From the NCBI GenBank assembly GCA_021784255.1, contig JAJXSZ010000140.1, positions 1 through 7,807 of the forward strand: DNA of 7,807 bases. Direction: 5' to 3'. The position numbers and the translations under genes were made by a program. This stretch comes from Pseudomonadota bacterium. GTDB lineage: Bacteria > Pseudomonadota > Alphaproteobacteria > Acetobacterales > Acetobacteraceae. This document shows, piece after piece, positions 6,787 to 7,807 of this stretch (position 1 is the stretch's first letter; each line of letters opens with the position of its first letter). Under the pieces are notes generated by a model, which saw nothing but the letters and a program-made list of their open reading frames with translations, had not been told where the DNA came from and made no database searches.

Positions 6787-7658
6787 GCCAGACCGTAACG
6801 TCCCGGCGCCAGCGATACTGGGACCTGCGCGCGGCGGGCAATTTCATCGGCGGCGGCACCGGGTCGGGGCTGATCGTCGTCGCGGCGATCGCCGCGGTGG
6901 CGGGCGAACCGTTCCGCCTGCCGCTTGCGCTCGGCCTTGGCTTCATCGCCGCCGGGCTGTCGCTGGTGTGGCTGGAGATCGGCAAGCCCTGGCGCGCCTT
7001 CAACGTGTTCTTCCATCCGCGCACCTCGTGGATGACGCGGGAGGGGATCGTCGCCACCGTGCTGATCCCCCTCGGCGCGATCGCGGTCGCGGCGGACAGC
7101 GTGCCGGCCGCGGTGCTCGCGGCGCTGCTGGCGGCCGGGTTCCTGTTCTGCCAGGCGCGCATCCTGCGCGCGGCGCGCGGGATTCCGGCCTGGCGCCAGG
7201 CGGAGATCGTGCCGCTGATCCTTGCGACCGGGCTGGCCGAGGGCAGCGCGGTGTTTCTGCTCGCCGGCAGCCATGCGGTGCCGTGGCTCACCCTGGCCCT
7301 GCTCGCCGTGCTGGCGCGGGAGGCGGCGTGGCTCGCCTACCGCTCGGGCCTCGGCGGCACGCCGGCGGCGGCGCGCGCGCTCGGCGTGTTCGCCACGCCG
7401 CCCGCCCGGCTGGCGCGAGCGGCGCAACTGGCCGGGCTGGCGGCGGTCGCGCTGGCGCTCGGCTTCGCGCTGCTGCTGGCGCCGGGCGCGCTCGCCGCGC
7501 CGGCCACGCTGCTGGCCTGGACGAGCGGGGTCTTGGTGGCGCTGTCGGGCTGGGGCGTGAAGGCGCTGCTGATCACGCGCGCGGCGTTCATCCGCGCCGT
7601 CGTCCTCCCCGTGGTGCCGACCCGGGGCAGCGGGGGCCGGCATGCGCGCCCGGTCTGA
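6783..7658 (+). CDS. padD: Phenylacetyl-CoA:acceptor oxidoreductase membrane subunit, PadD-like DmsC/NrfD-type anchor
   Basis: 291 residues, mostly hydrophobic, with about eight predicted membrane helices (roughly 22-41, 47-65, 89-107, 109-128, 142-162, 166-186, 220-240, 247-268). A short polar N-terminus (SRRQRYWDLRAAGNFIGGGTGSG) leads into the first helix. The loop FFHPRTSWMTREG (H78, S82, W83, R86, E87) resembles the TSW-S/T-RE loop of DmsC-type anchors, and RILRAARGIPAWRQAE (126-141) is a conserved-looking cytoplasmic loop. This family holds the iron-sulfur and molybdenum subunits at the inner membrane and exchanges electrons with quinone, usually without haem. Here it would pass electrons from phenylacetyl-CoA oxidation to the quinone pool. 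ATG 6783 overlaps the padC stop (ATGA). It is the last gene of the operon. Helix limits are estimates by eye. Confidence 0.85.
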   Translation: MSQTVTSRRQRYWDLRAAGNFIGGGTGSGLIVVAAIAAVAGEPFRLPLALGLGFIAAGLSLVWLEIGKPWRAFNVFFHPRTSWMTREGIVATVLIPLGAIAVAADSVPAAVLAALLAAGFLFCQARILRAARGIPAWRQAEIVPLILATGLAEGSAVFLLAGSHAVPWLTLALLAVLAREAAWLAYRSGLGGTPAAARALGVFATPPARLARAAQLAGLAAVALALGFALLLAPGALAAPATLLAWTSGVLVALSGWGVKALLITRAAFIRAVVLPVVPTRGSGGRHARPV

Positions 7659-7666
7659 CCGCCCCC

Positions 7667-7687
7667 AACCGGACGCCGCCCCCGGTT
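7667..7687. terminator. Weak hairpin between convergent genes, possible terminator
   Basis: AACCGG at 7667-7672 pairs perfectly with CCGGTT at 7682-7687 around a 9-base loop, in the 28-base gap between padD and the convergent gene. The right arm ends on the first base of the minus-strand stop triplet. There is no T-run on either side and the stem is only 6 bp, so intrinsic termination is uncertain. In DNA this GC-rich such a match could arise by chance. Confidence 0.2.
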
Positions 7688-7807
7688 CAGCGCGCGCGCC
7701 GCGCGGCCCGGCGGGCCGGCCTGGCTTCGAGCGCGGCGCTCCAGGGGCGGCGGGCCACCAGCTTCAGCATGGTGGCGAGACTGATGGAGCGCAGCGTCGC
7801 GCCGGTC
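7687..7807 (-). CDS. C-terminal end of an unidentified convergent gene (partial)
   Basis: On the minus strand an open frame runs from the window edge (first full codon at 7806-7804) to TGA at 7689-7687, giving 39 residues. The visible end reads LRSISLATMLKLVARRPW and then an Arg/Ala-rich basic tail (ARPARRAARRAR). A hydrophobic, ordered-looking stretch followed by a basic tail is typical of a true protein C-terminus, and the position just after the padD stop fits a convergent neighbour. The family is not recognised and no function is proposed. The fragment is short, and chance open frames are common at this GC content. Confidence 0.45.
   Translation of the reverse strand, partial: TGATLRSISLATMLKLVARRPWSAALEARPARRAARRAR

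Noticed and set aside
1..7807. tRNA/rRNA genes, CRISPR arrays, insertion sequences, attachment sites or internal promoters
   Set aside because: Coding sequence covers nearly the whole window. No repeat-spacer pattern, transposase, cloverleaf sequence or convincing promoter was seen, and the longest gap between genes is 28 bases.

Overview
This is a very GC-rich (about 70%) window with dense, short-spaced bacterial genes. GC-ending codons dominate and stops are TGA or TAG. The style fits an alphaproteobacterium, perhaps of the Rhodospirillales/Acetobacteraceae type, but that placement is an impression from base composition and protein flavour, not from a marker gene.

Layout: (1) 1-688, + strand, the C-terminal half of an FAD/NAD(P)-dependent oxidoreductase, read as PadH, the NADH-linked subunit of phenylglyoxylate dehydrogenase. 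(2) 702-3371, + strand, one 889-residue reading frame. It joins a PadI-type subunit (four-cluster ferredoxin domain plus a thiamine-diphosphate 2-oxoacid oxidoreductase beta domain) through an Ala/Pro-rich linker to a complete phenylacetate-CoA ligase (PadJ/PaaK type). (3) 3383-6136, + strand, a cytoplasmic molybdopterin oxidoreductase, PadB type. (4) 6133-6786, + strand, a four-cluster ferredoxin subunit, PadC type. (5) 6783-7658, + strand, an eight-helix membrane anchor of the DmsC/NrfD kind, PadD type. (6) 7687-7807, - strand, the C-terminal end of an unidentified convergent gene.

The five forward genes look like one operon: gaps are 13 and 11 bases, then two ATGA overlaps. Together they describe the Pad route for anaerobic alpha-oxidation of phenylacetate. 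The ligase makes phenylacetyl-CoA. PadBCD oxidises it to phenylglyoxylate and passes electrons through iron-sulfur clusters toward the quinone pool. The phenylglyoxylate dehydrogenase converts phenylglyoxylate, CoA and NAD+ to benzoyl-CoA, CO2 and NADH. The alpha, gamma and delta subunits (PadG, PadE, PadF) are not in the window and would be expected upstream of position 1.

The most notable observation is the in-frame fusion of PadI to the ligase, which puts the first and last enzymes of the pathway in one polypeptide. No stop codon occurs in any forward frame across the junction, and a well-spaced internal Shine-Dalgarno/ATG sits at the start of the ligase domain. Substrate assignments come from family recognition and gene context and have not been tested. 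No RNA gene, insertion sequence, CRISPR array or long non-coding stretch was seen.
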